DNA of 64,000 nt from Ulota crispa (lineage: Eukaryota; Streptophyta; Bryopsida; Orthotrichales; Orthotrichaceae), in assembly GCA_963920765.1 (NCBI GenBank), contig OY987245.1, forward strand, positions 20,724,727 to 20,788,726, given 5' to 3'. Made by a program: the position numbers and the translations under genes. This document shows positions 47,152 through 57,835 of this stretch, one piece after another. A model generated the notes under the pieces. It was given only the letters and a program-made list of their open reading frames with translations. It ran no database searches and was not told the origin of the DNA. Position 1 is the stretch's first letter, and each line of letters starts with the position of its first letter.

Positions 47152-48059
47152 CCCCTAAAGGCCCAAGGAACCCACTTTGGGCTTTATGAGAACTCAAGCA
47201 GGCTCTATTCACTTCATAATTTGGAATTTTTTCATGAAATTTTTAGGATGGATATTACTCATCATAATCTACATGTGAAGCTTTATTTCATGTCATTCGG
47301 ATAAGTATTGTAAAAGTTAGAAGGATTTTTCAATTTCAATGTCAAACTGGGTAGCAAAAATTATATTCTAGTTTTTTTTTAAAATTTATAAAATTGTATA
47401 GATTGATACCTACTCAAAAAAAATTGAGTCACTCAATTCCAAATAATGAGGTAAGAGTTACAAGGAGTTTTCTTTTGCGGGCAACAAAGGTAGGAAGAGG
47501 GTAGAAAAAACATATAAAGTTATATTTTACTCTCAATTTTGAAAAATTACAAATGAAAATGAAAATGAAAGTTACTAATTGTCTGTTAGAGCATTCTCAC
47601 CATAAGGATTAACAATTTTCAAGTTCTTCCAAAACTTATTAGCATATTAGTTATATCTTTCATTCATCAATACCTTTCACTTTACAATTTTTGTAAAAAC
47701 AAATCCAAGTTTTTTTTTGATTAAGTTTTTATATATATGCTTTCAACCCATTTTCCAATATATTGCCAAAATTGCACAAGAAATACAACATATGTTTTTT
47801 TCTAAAAAGTTTGAAAATCAAAAATTTACCTTTTGGAAGAACTAGAAAAGCCTACATTTTGAAGTTTAGGCACATTGGTCTTGCAATTGGTGGGGATATT
47901 CATTTTGAAATTTTGGGACAATGTACTTGTGCAAGTCAACCAAAGGATCCTATGGTTGGATTTGTTAAAAAGAAAGTTTCAATGAAGGTTTTGATCTTGG
48001 TTTGGGGACTAGTATTTTGAAGTAGTTTTGGGCCTCTAAACACACAAGAATTTTAGGGG
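47152..48059 (+). mobile_element. TTAA-flanked element, family P, copy 2 (908 bp)
   Basis: TTAA at 47148-47151, then CCCCTAAAGGCCCAAGGA. The right end GAATTTTAGGGG precedes TTAA at 48060-48063. Aligns in reverse with 35657-36566 over the full length. A frame of 85 residues at 47763-48020 is not clearly kept in the other copy. Confidence 0.9.
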
Positions 48060-48063
48060 TTAA

Positions 48064-49719
48064 ACAAAACAATACCATTGCAATTAGCCCTGATGTGAAT
48101 ATATAGCATACTAGATCATATATAGCTCCACAAGCTATTCAAAAACCAAACTAAGAACATAACAATTGTTGTCATTGCCTTGGTATGCAAATATACTATG
48201 CAATTCTCATTGCAAGGTCAAAACTATAATGTTGTTTACAATTCTAGAGACTCAAAAATTTGAGTATCAAGAATTGCACAAATGATACTAGAAGGAAAAC
48301 AAATATAAACAAGTGGTCCACAAAAACTACAAATATCCTAAATATTTGTAATTGAGTCATTTTGTAATCATTGTATGATTGTCTACAACATTTACGTTTT
48401 TCATGAACGAATCATTTAGATTCTTTTTTAATGTAACTCGTTGAAAGTAGTACCTAGAAATTGTTATTTTCACAAGTATTGCAATTCTGCCACAATGAAA
48501 ACACAAAACCGCAAAGATACATGGCAAAATATATATAAAGGTAACTTGATTAAAGTTCCCTCAAATTTGTATTAATTCCCAAACTAGCAAGCAATTCCCC
48601 ATATGTTGATTGTGCAACTTATTTTTTTTAATGACATTGTTGCAACAAAAGAAATCATCTTGGAAGGCTTGAGAAAAATGGTGCTTTTAGTTGATTGCCC
48701 ACCTAACCTTTGGTTACATAACGCCACTTGTTTTTGGCTAAAATCTTTAGAAGTAATATTGGGGAGATCACTTCTTGTAATTTTATGGTATACACCTTAA
48801 TTAAGAGGGTATTTGATGTAAGCATAATTATCTAAAATATGGTATTTAAATGAGGGTATTTTTATGTAAAAAGTTACACATGACGTATTTTTGGTACCCT
48901 AAGTTTATTTGTATATTCATTCATTTGGTTTTTGAATGGAGCTATTTTATGTATAAAATTCACTTGTTCAATTTTGTCCTATTCTTGTTGTTCTTTGCAA
49001 AAAAATACTTCTTTCTATTATATATACCGAAATGGTATACACCATGAAACCAATAACAAGCCTATGAATTAAAGAGTCATTGTCCAAGTGAGCAATTTGT
49101 ATTGACAAGTTTTAAGTATTTCTCAATTCTATGGCATGTATTCAAAATAATTCAATATGGAGAGCAACAAGCAACATTGTAACATTACCCTATTTGTCAA
49201 GGCTAATTTATTAGTAAAAGCTCCTACTACCTAATGTTTTTATATACCCTCATGTATATATACTAAAAAATATAGTATCATGAACTCTATACTCTATAGT
49301 AGCTTTACATATTATATAATTTTTTTGTTCTTTGAATTAAATGGACCCCACTTTAAACGAATGTGGTTTCCAAAAAATGGGCTAGTGATCTCCCCAAGGA
49401 AGAGATTGATTAATGCTTACATGACAACGGCTTCTAATTTTGGAGATCTTTGCAAAAGTACCTAATACTATTTACCAAAACCTGCTCATACTTCTTTCCA
49501 ACAAAGCATCCATGTAGGTTTGATAATTACCAAGCAGCAAGTATGAACACTACTATATTTCCCATAAAGTAACCAAATGACTTGCCACCAAGAGCAGGTG
49601 TGATCATACTTTTATATACAATTATGTTGTAGATATTAACAAAGCCAAAAAATGCTTTGTTAAAGTTTGTCGCAATTGTGGATGTAGCCTATTTAAACCA
49701 TATGGACTAAAATTCTATA
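48064..49719. other. AT-rich gene-free stretch
   Basis: GGTATACACC occurs at 48785 and 49031 flanking about 240 bp, perhaps an old insertion. Nothing else recognisable. Confidence 0.35.
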
Positions 49720-49723
49720 TTAA

Positions 49724-49949
49724 CCCTTAAATGACCATAGGGAATCGTATTTATGCTGACATATAATTGTCATTTGCTATCGATAAGAAATTTGAATTTG
49801 GGATCTCAAGTAACTCACTAGAACCGCATTGATCTATTCTCCAATTTCATTGTTGGTCTCAAATGTAGTAGAGGTGTGGATCCATTCCAAATACAAGAAA
49901 AATTCCTTGTATTGTGTTGGTCGCAAAGGGCCTCTCGGTCGTTTAAAGG
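49724..49949 (+). mobile_element. TTAA-flanked MITE, family B, copy 3 (226 bp)
   Basis: TTAA at 49720-49723 and 49950-49953, with left end CCCTTAAATGACCATAGGG and right end GTCGTTTAAAGG. Same length as copies 2 and 4. Confidence 0.9.
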
Positions 49950-50067
49950 TTAAATGGTCCCAAGGTTTTATGGCTTGAGTACATGTTCACAATGTTGGCA
50001 AATTTACCAAAATATTTACAAGTTTGTTTTTTATAATTGTTGAAGAATGTGAATACTGCAACATTAA

Positions 50068-50293
50068 CCCCTGAAGGGCCCTTGGGCTCTAGAGATATGG
50101 TACCAAATACAATCGCAATCAATATTCAAAGTTTGAATTAGCTCAGGGAAATCAAGTGTTACAACCATACATATTAAAGGGTTGTACAATGATGGGTGCA
50201 TACTTTTTTTTGGAAAACCCTCATAGCAGTTCAAATACAATTATATATACGGCCATACATACGGTCAAAGATGGCCAATGGGCCGTTCAAGGG
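50068..50293 (+). mobile_element. TTAA-flanked MITE, family D (226 bp)
   Basis: TTAA at 50064-50067, then CCCCTGAAGGGCCCTTGGGC. The right end GGCCGTTCAAGGG precedes TTAA at 50294-50297. Length equals that of family B, but the interior is not obviously alignable with it. Confidence 0.85.
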
Positions 50294-50297
50294 TTAA

Positions 50298-51186
50298 GTT
50301 TGAAATTTAAGCACCAATTTTATTGGGGACAAATTGAGAGACCAATTTCAAAAAGAGATAAAAAAAACAACTACAATATGCCTTAGTGTACTAATTAAAT
50401 ATATTTGTGAATCCAGGGTGGGAAAACTTAAGTTTTCTACATGTATAAGGTTGCCTTTGTTTTGCAATTAATGAATTTTATCTCCTTTGGTGGTTCTAAA
50501 CTAAATCATGGCATGCAAATGCATTTATGAAACAAATATCCACAAGTCAAGGCTATGATAACTTAGGGAAAATTCAACAAAAAACTTAACCAAAATTTCA
50601 ATATATTTGGCTTTAGAAACAACTCCAATTATCCAGGATAAGAATAGTATGATGGAGTCCAATTTCTGTTAGTGTAAAGATCTTGAGGCTAAAAATTCAA
50701 GGCCATTAGTGCAAATTTTGAGCATTCAGAATAAAAGAAACACAGAAGGACAGTATTAGAGTCCTTTGAGATTTTATTCCCACCTTATAGTGTTGAATAT
50801 CCAAAAGGAGTACTTATATCACTAAATCTTAACAATGGCCTTGGCCCAAACATTGGTCTTCATTTATTGAGTATCAATTTTTCTAAAATTGAACCTTGTT
50901 AGTTCTTGCTTTTAAAAACTTATATTTTTTTTATATTGAAAATGTACCCTTGACTCTTAGTGTAAAGGTCTTGAAGCAATTTTTAGAGAATCAACCATGA
51001 GAAGTTAGGATTGGAAGTTACAAAGACTTTTAAAGGATTTAGATTCCTAGTGTAATGCCATCGTAATATGAGGTAGAAAGCATGAATGTCCCATTGAGAC
51101 CAAATTCATTATAAACATCCAATTTTAGCATACTTAGCACTTTTATTGTTGCAATTGAGTTATAGTCTCTTTCCACTAGTAACCGA
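50298..51186. other. Gene-free AT-rich stretch
   Basis: Weak similarity to 17.6-19.3 kb (for example the AGGGTGGGAAAACTTAAG motif near 50416), probably the same old dispersed repeat. Confidence 0.35.
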
Positions 51187-51292
51187 GGGTTGTGACCAGA
51201 AGTTGTAGCCAAGGGTTGTGGCTAAGGGTTGTGACTAAAGGTTGTGACCAAACGTTGTGGCCAAGAGTTGTGACCAAGGGTTGTGACTAAAG
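51187..51292 (+). repeat. 13-bp minisatellite, about eight units
   Basis: Tandem GGGTTGTGACCAA-type units with a few substitutions each; the first junction carries one or two extra bases. Confidence 0.9.
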
Positions 51293-51790
51293 GAAGTAGA
51301 GCATTGTAATTGGAGGAGAAAAATGGGATGGTCAAGGTCACTTTGTACTAGCTTCATAAGAGTGACCAATGCTCAAAAAAGATGACAAAATCACATGGAA
51401 TCCTACATATCACAAAATGGAAATGGTTTTATAGTCAATAATTCTTGATTGAGACAACCTCAAGAGGTTCTTTGGCTAGATTCCTAGAATGATCAAGCTA
51501 TCCCACAAATGTTAAATGGTTTAATTTATCAACTATTGATATTGCTAAGTATTGGAAATGCTCCTTTATAGGCCATTTTATTTCTATGAGCATAGTTTTT
51601 ATTGTAAGATTCTTGTTTACTACTAAAATGCCATCCTACTACAAAAAAATCAATTTTGTTGCACTAGTTATAATTTAATGCATCAAATAGTATTTTTTTG
51701 GTGTATGGTATAATTTTTTAAAGTATCATGTCTCATTACAATTTACCCCTTTTGTAAAAACACATTAAAATAATTGCACAATTGTTCCCA

Positions 51791-52205
51791 AGGGATTGAT
51801 ATCTCTACCACACCCTTTCAACTATTCTACCACACCCTTAAGGTAAATTTTAGATTTCTACCATCAAAAGTTGAATTTGAGAATTTGGAATTTAGATTTG
51901 GACTTGGAGACCTTGATTTTGTCTAGAACCATAAAAAAAAGATTGTAATTGAACAACACCCAATGAAAAAGCTTAGCTTGGGGGAAAAGTATTACTTTTA
52001 CTTTTGTTTATAAAAAAAGATAAGCTTTTTTGTTAGGTGTTGTTCAATTACAACCTTTTTGTGATTCTAATATAAATCACGGTCTCTAAGTCCAAATCTA
52101 AATTTCAAATTCTCAAATTTAGCTTTTTGATGGTAGAAATCTAAAATTTACCCCAAAAGGGTGTGGTAGAATAGTTGAAAGGGTGTGGTAGACATATCAA
52201 TTCCC
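51791..52205. mobile_element. Long-arm foldback element I, copy 2 (415 bp)
   Basis: The arms read GGGATTGATATCTCTACCAC on one strand and GGGAATTGATATGTCTACCA on the other. Flanked by TTGTTCCCA (51782-51790) and TTATTCCCA (52206-52214), a 9-base duplication with one mismatch. Homologous to 42594-43000 in the inner arms; the terminal 40 bp differ. Confidence 0.85.
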
Positions 52206-52742
52206 TTATTCCCATGGTATTTTCCATTTTGTCCTGCTAACTAAAACCTTAATGGTAAATTTTGCAATCTTCACGGTTATAAGTCTCTTCTGTTTCTTGG
52301 CATCTAAAATTTTGAAGGAGGTGAGAAAAAAAGAGAAAGGAGGAGAGGAGGCAATAAGAATGAGAAAACAAGTAAAAATAAAAAATAAAAAATGATCCAG
52401 CCTATTTTCAAATTTCTAAGTAGCTTTTAAATTATGTCTTATGAGAGGGAAAGCAACACGCATCCAACAAATGTAAGCATGTAAAGAAAAATTGGATTGA
52501 ATTGGATAGAATCAACAACATGTGCATGCTCATCCATAAAATCTAACAAAAGTAATGACTATCATCCAAATTTTGGCAAACCTAATATTTGCTTGGGGAG
52601 GAATTTGGCAATTTCATCCATTTTTTCACCTAATTTTTCTAGTGTCATGTGGTTAACTATGACAAATTGAGGTAAGATTTTGACAAAAAATTGCCAAAAA
52701 CTAAAAACCACATACAAAGGATTGGTTTAAGTTCACTTTATA

Positions 52743-52978
52743 TTAAAGATAGGTATACCCATTCCTTCATGATCATTGATCATAATGCCATCACCATGTA
52801 CACAATGTGTTCATCTATGATTTCCAATCTAGGTAGACAATAGATAGCTTATCTCCTATGGCACAAAAGATGAGTTATCTATGACATACCTATTGTTGAA
52901 AATCTTAAATGAACACTATGTATACGTAGTGACAACATTAATAGGTTTAATGAACGGGAATGGGTATATCTACCTTAA
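52743..52978. mobile_element. MITE with TACCCATTCC-type ends, about 236 bp
   Basis: The left side reads AGATAGGTATACCCATTCC after TTAA; the other strand at the right reads GGTAGATATACCCATTCC after TTAA. A single copy with an imperfect TIR. Superfamily unknown. Confidence 0.6.
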
Positions 52979-53125
52979 AGGGAGATGACCCATGAGAAAA
53001 TTACCTTGTGGTCATTAGCTTTGACCATAAGCTCCGACCAAAAACTTTGACCAACAGATAATCATGAACCGGCTCTTGCACTGGCTCTTTTTACCTTAGT
53101 GTAAAGAGGCCCTAACTTGTGTAAA

Positions 53126-54190
53126 TCACGTTTGGTTACTTTTAGGGGAGGGGGGGCTCAGCTCCAGATGGAAATTGGCATTGCGAAGCTGGAAACGGGC
53201 AGAGCAGGAGCAGGGGAATGAAAGGGGGGGCACAAGGGTGGGTGATGATTGCCAGTCAGCCAGTGCCACCACCAAGTCCAATCTGCCTGGAGATCTGGAG
53301 CCCAAGCTGGCTGGAACTCTGAATGAATGCAGCCCCAGACAGAGCTGAACTGGTTCAGCTGACCTCCTCATTTTCTTACCCACGATGAGTCTGTCTGTCA
53401 CTTGTCACTCACTTTGGCTAAGCTCTAGTGCAGCAGCCCAGGCAGGCTTGCAGACCCAATCCGAGTCACACTCCACTGTTTGAATAGGGGGCTTCAAACA
53501 TGAAAAATCTGCCCCTCGAACTTCTCACCTCACCAGGATCTCTGGCATCAGTGAATTGTTTTCGTTCCTTCGCACGCCCAAAGTCTGAGACACCCGTGGG
53601 TTTGCGGAAATTCCTATGAGAGAAGTTTTGGGGTTTGAGGACGCACGTGAATAAGCCGCAAGAAGCCATAAAGATGAGTTTCTGAAGTTCACACCGCACG
53701 TGGACCACGTTAGGAGTGAAGTCTAGAGGTGAGTCACGACAAGGGTCACAAGTGAATTCACAGAGGTGAATTGTAATGTGAGTCACCTAAAAAAGTTGAT
53801 GTTTGAATGATGTTTGAAGCCCCCTAATACCAACACCACCTGCTTGCCCCTCCCACCCCTCCCATCCCACTGCACCCCGGCCGCTTTTCCTGTGGCCCTT
53901 GCTTGCGTGGTTTTCCTTTCATTGGCTTTTCTGTTGCATTTAAAGTTACTAGCTTGCCGGAGGGGCAACCCACCAGAGCCGATGCCATCGTTGTCAGAGG
54001 CTGGCCCTTTTGCTTCGAGCACCCTCCTCCAGGCTTTTAACCAGCCACTGGCTGTTTTCACAGAGTTTGTTTGTGACGGAGGAGGAGTCATGTGACGGGT
54101 TGTTGGAGAGTTGGTTATGGTGGTGGTGGTGGCGAGCGAGCGAGGGGGGCTGCTGCTGACGCGGAGGAAGAAATAGAAACAGGCCACGAG
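53126..54190. other. GC-rich region upstream of the PADRE gene
   Basis: Base composition changes sharply from AT-rich to GC-rich at about 53130 and stays so through the gene. It holds several overlapping frames of 90-140 residues on both strands, none with a recognisable domain, and purine-rich tracts (GGGGAGGGGGGG near 53142, GGTGGTGGTGGTGG near 54120). It is best read as promoter-proximal host DNA; a second gene is possible but unsupported. Confidence 0.5.
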
Positions 54191-54193
54191 ATG

Positions 54194-54213
54194 GACGTCA
54201 GTGGCATTTATAC
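54194..54213 (+). promoter_or_regulatory. Candidate core promoter of the PADRE gene
   Basis: A GACGTC palindrome (ACGT core, as bound by plant bZIP factors) is followed a few bases later by TTTATACC, a TATA-like box. Transcription from it would start near 54240 and give a leader of almost 1 kb. Positional inference only. Confidence 0.35.
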
Positions 54214-54628
54214 CACAACGCTGCTTGCTGCCTGCGTGCCTGGCTCACTAGTAAGTTAAGCTTAGCGGTATCCCGCCCACTGGTTCAGCCTTTGGTCCCG
54301 GAGTGCAGGAGTTCGTGCACGTGGCCGTGGTGCGAGCCCTAGACCTGGATGACTGAGTTGAACACTTGAATGTTTGTGGGTGGGCTCTCCGCCTGCGTGA
54401 GTAATTGCGTTGCACGGTTAGTTTGCCGGGTGTGTAAGAGCGACAGAAGGGAGCTGTCTGTATCAAGAGAGGGTGAGAGCGCTCTTGCTCTTGCGTGCGG
54501 GTGGCGCCTTGTCGCGCCATCCCTCGTTTGGATTGTGAGCTTTTGGAGAAAATTTCAAACCCAGGTGGGGGTTTGTAACCATTTCCTTGCGGGAAGTGTT
54601 CATCTTCACCAGCTCTGGCACTGTGTGG

Positions 54629-54668
54629 ATTGCAGGATGGTCGCTTGGATTGCAGGATGGTCGCTTGG
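54629..54668 (+). repeat. Tandem duplication of about 20 bp in the leader
   Basis: GATTGCAGGATGGTCGCTTG occurs twice directly in tandem. Confidence 0.9.
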
Positions 54669-54910
54669 TTTGTTCGTCTCAAGGGTTGCTAAATCAGGAA
54701 TTGTGTGTGCTTGGGTGAGAGCTCGAGATGGCAACAAGAGTGTTCTGAGTGTTCGGATCTTTTACTGCGACGTTAGATCCGTTCAGTAGCTTTGAAGGTT
54801 TTGTGACCAAGTAGGCATTTGAGATGTAAGGCGTTGAGTCACATTCTGAGGAGTGCGTTGGAAGGTTGTTGTAGCGATGGTTTGGGCGGGCGCAATTGCA
54901 CTGATCTAGA

Positions 54911-55168
54911 CAGAGATCAAGTGCACCAGACACTTTTTTTTTTTTTTTTTGGGTTTCTTGTTTGGAGAGGCTAGTTTTGGTTACGAGTTTTTGGTGTACG
55001 TAGTCTGAGGGCTCCAGAAGAGTAGTGATTCTGGGTGGAATCGGCAGAGATCAAGTGCAAGCATTTATTTTTGGGTTTCTTGTTTGGAGAGGCTCGTTTT
55101 GGTTACAAGTTTTTGGTATACATGATCTGAGGGCTCCGAAAGAGTAGTGATTTTGGGTGGAATCAGTG
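54911..55168 (+). repeat. Direct duplication in the 5' leader of the PADRE gene
   Basis: Copy 1 (54911-55044) and copy 2 (55045-55168) both run from CAGAGATCAAGTGCA to GATT(C/T)TGGGTGGAATC. Copy 1 holds a 17-base T run, copy 2 a short T-rich tract. High identity indicates a recent local duplication. It lies 40-300 bp before the start codon, so it probably lengthens the leader. Confidence 0.9.
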
Positions 55169-55208
55169 TTAGAGAAAAGGGCGGGCTTTTTTTTCTTCTA
55201 CTTCTTCT

Positions 55209-56210
55209 ATGGGGCTCACTCCGTTTGCCTGCATCCCGAAACAAAATGACCTGCATCATTTTGTGCGCCTGGTTTACCCAGACGGCCGCATCGAGAATCT
55301 AAGCCGATCTTGTAGTGTCCATGAGATCCTGCAAGGCAATCCAGATTACTTCGTGTGCGGCAGCACAGCGAATACGACCACAAGCCGCATGGGGGCGCAC
55401 GAGCAGCTAGAAAAAGGCTTCACGTACTTTGTGTTTGCAGACCCGAACACACAGCAGCCATTACCTGATTTTCAACCCAAGCGAAGTGGCGGCTACAGAG
55501 TCGGCTGGAGGATTTCATCCCTGGGGATTCTTCCAGCAAGGGACACTCGAAGCCCCAAATCGAAAGTGTTCGACTTTCATTCAGCAACGATGCATGTCGA
55601 AGGCATGAAAGTTGGGATGCAGGTCGAAGGCGTGAAAGTTGGGATGCAGGTCGAAGGCATGAAAGGCGTGCATCACTCCCGCCACCATCTAGCACCTCCA
55701 AAACATCTCCGGCTAGTTTTCTTCCGGCAATGCTTGCAGTCGCTGGGCCTCTGCGAGCATATTGATTCCACGTCATCATCGTCTCACCAGGCGTCGCTGC
55801 CATCGCCAGCGGACGTGGACCTCGTGAACTCGCTGTTGAAGAGCGCGGCCAGGTCCGAATTAGGGCTTTACGTCTCCCAAAGGCAGGAGTTTTACCTTCG
55901 CCGAGCACGCAGGCGGCGGAAAACTCTGTGGAAGCCTGTGCTACAGAGCATTTCGGAGACGACTCCAGTTGTGGTGTTTCTGCCTCCAGCGCCGCCATCT
56001 CCGGAGCCTCCGGAGCCAGAGTCGAAGCGATTCTCTCCCCCCAGGCCGGTGAAAACCATTTCCCCGCCCCGGCAACGTGGCCCTCCGCGCAACATCTCCC
56101 CTCCCAGGCAAGTCCACGTCATCTCCGCCCCGCCTGTGCGAAATCCTCCTCCACCTCGACAACATCCACAGCGAAAACCAGTCAACCAGCGCTCTCTGTA
56201 CATGGCATAA
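55209..56210 (+). CDS. PADRE (DUF4228) domain protein, 333 aa
   Basis: Intronless frame from ATG 55209 to TAA 56210. Residues 17-80 form a PADRE/DUF4228 domain: FVRLVYPDGRIENLSR, then VHEILQGNPDYFVC, then LEKGFTYFVFAD. A second family mark, WKPVLQSISE, is at 241-250 after a basic RRARRRRK run. The protein starts MG with a cysteine at 8, as do many relatives, so lipid attachment is possible though the myristoylation context is weak. Residues 130-154 are a repeat of VEGMKVGMQ. The tail (255-325) is proline-rich with SPPRP/SPPRQ motifs. PADRE proteins are plant-specific and linked to stress and pathogen responses; the molecular function is unknown. The start fits: the domain begins soon after it. 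It is the only convincing host gene here. Confidence 0.9.
   Translation: MGLTPFACIPKQNDLHHFVRLVYPDGRIENLSRSCSVHEILQGNPDYFVCGSTANTTTSRMGAHEQLEKGFTYFVFADPNTQQPLPDFQPKRSGGYRVGWRISSLGILPARDTRSPKSKVFDFHSATMHVEGMKVGMQVEGVKVGMQVEGMKGVHHSRHHLAPPKHLRLVFFRQCLQSLGLCEHIDSTSSSSHQASLPSPADVDLVNSLLKSAARSELGLYVSQRQEFYLRRARRRRKTLWKPVLQSISETTPVVVFLPPAPPSPEPPEPESKRFSPPRPVKTISPPRQRGPPRNISPPRQVHVISAPPVRNPPPPRQHPQRKPVNQRSLYMA
55596..55673 (+). repeat. In-frame 27-bp minisatellite inside the PADRE gene
   Basis: Units start at 55596, 55623 and 55650 (GTCGAAGGC(A/G)TGAAA...). Each full unit encodes VEGMKVGMQ or VEGVKVGMQ. The period is a multiple of three, so copy-number change would keep the frame. Confidence 0.95.
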
Positions 56211-56931
56211 CGCACAAGTTTTCAGGAACATCTCCAATCCACCGTAGAGCTTGCCCACAACAGCGCATTTCAGTGAAGATTCGAATGTGCTGCGTTGATG
56301 CTTGGTCGATGTGTATACGTCCACTAGGGTACCCAAGTCACGTTTACTACTGACTGGGTCCGTAAATTGCAGGGATCAGTGACATTACATGTGTATATAC
56401 TCGTAGATTGTGTGCTGGGAGAGTAGTGGAAAGTGAGCACCTCTGATCACATTTGAGGGACCTGGAATTAGCTTGTACAAATTATACTAGTTCCTATTGA
56501 CTCCCACTTTGAATTGTGACTAAGTTCTTCGAATTGAAGTTGACTGTGGGATAGGAAACATGTTCTACGTAACTACTTTTTCTTCTTCGTCTCAAGCAAC
56601 TTGCAGCTGAATGTGTCCGCACTGGTGGACGATTCTTCGTCGATCTGTGGTGTGGTACTTGTACTTGTACTTGTAAGTACTGGAGCCTTGCCTTGTTTGC
56701 TGAGTCCAGGTATGGACCACTCTAATCGCCACTTGGACTGGAATTCTGGATAGTACGAAATTTTTCTTTTCCTTGTGTGTGTGTCTTGAGGTGTGAGTCA
56801 CCGTAATGGGGCCCTGATGTCATGTACGATACGCTAGGAGTGAAGGCTTGTTGCAGAGCTCAAGAAGGTCCCAGGCTTTCATTGGTTGAATCTCTTTCAA
56901 GTCTGCCGGTTTTACATCTAATCTCATTTAA
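56211..56931 (+). other. 3' flank of the PADRE gene
   Basis: No canonical AATAAA close to the stop; plant poly-A signals are loose, so the transcript end cannot be set. A CTTGTA triplet repeat lies at 56652-56673. No other gene. Confidence 0.4.
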
Positions 56932-57240
56932 TCTACATTAAATTAAATAGTGCATTTAGGTTGCCTTGATCTGTAAAGTTACCTCATGGCTCATTGCTTG
57001 GCCACCTAGAGGGTCATGCAGCTCTCTTTATACTACAATATAATTCATGGTTTTGTGTAAAGTTCTAGCTCCCCTACAATTTGGCATTGATGCTTGTTGC
57101 TATGCCCAACCTTTGCTTACTTCCTCCATTGTTTATCACAGTAATTATTGATAAAAGTTATTGTAATCTTGATAGATGTTTAAATAGTGTGAAATGTCAA
57201 GAAATTAGTATGGGGCAACCTAAATGCACTATTTGGTGTA
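56932..57240 (-). mobile_element. CACTA-like MITE, family F, copy 3
   Basis: Minus strand: TACACCAAATAGTGCATTTA, then GGTTGCC; the other end shows AAATAGTGCATTTAGGTTGC. The interior shares TATGCCCAACC-type and TTATCTCATG-type marks with copy 1. It abuts copy 4 head to head at GGTGTACACTAA. Confidence 0.7.
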
Positions 57241-57704
57241 CACTAAATAATGCATTTAGGATGCCGTACACTAATTTCTTGACATTTTACACCACGTATT
57301 AATGTAGTACAAGACTACTAGTAAGTATATTCTCATCAATGAATACAACAATACACTCTTTTAACAACATTGAGGACTTGACAATAACAATTATGGAAAA
57401 AAAATGAACTAGTGATGGTAAGGTAGTAAACCATAAGAACTCCTAATAGTACAAGAAAATCATGGTTGAATCTACAAAAAGTTAACAAAAAATGTGACCT
57501 AATCTACAAGTAACAGTGTATTATAGATTAGGTCACATTCTTTGTTAACTTTTTGTAGTTTCAACCATAATTTTCTTGTAGTGTAAATATTTATAGAATT
57601 GCATGCACCTCCAAGTAGCCAAGCAATGACTCATGAGATAACTATCCAAGGTCGAGTAGGGCAACCTAATTGTTAAGGCAACCTAAATGTAGTACTTAAT
57701 GTAG
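57241..57704 (+). mobile_element. CACTA-like MITE, family F, copy 4, with a nested insertion
   Basis: Begins CACTAAATAATGCATTTAGG and ends CTAAATGTAGTACTTAATG. Shares GAATTGCATGCACCTCCAAG and CTCATGAGATAACTATCCA with copy 2. Interrupted by a canonical CACTA MITE at 57447-57583. Confidence 0.7.
57447..57583. mobile_element. CACTA MITE (137-bp foldback) nested in family F copy 4
   Basis: On the minus strand the end reads CACTACAAGAAAATTATGG, the standard plant CACTA terminus; the left end TAGTACAAGAAAATCATGG is one or two changes away. The arms pair along GTTAACAAAAAATGTGACC-like sequence to a small central loop. Non-coding; needs a CACTA transposase in trans. Confidence 0.8.
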
Positions 57705-57835
57705 AAGTGAAGGCCAAAAAAAAAACGTTAAAAACATCTTTAATGCCCTATTTAGAACATGGCGTGAGACGGTTCCTTTGACCAATAATGAATTGCTAGT
57801 TTTGATTGCTTTTAGGACCTTACTAATTTTGTTAA

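Noticed and set aside
53814-54095. Small gene encoding a 93-residue protein with a hydrophobic segment upstream of the PADRE gene
   Set aside because: An overlapping antisense frame of 134 residues is equally long, neither has a family match, and GC-rich DNA produces such frames easily.
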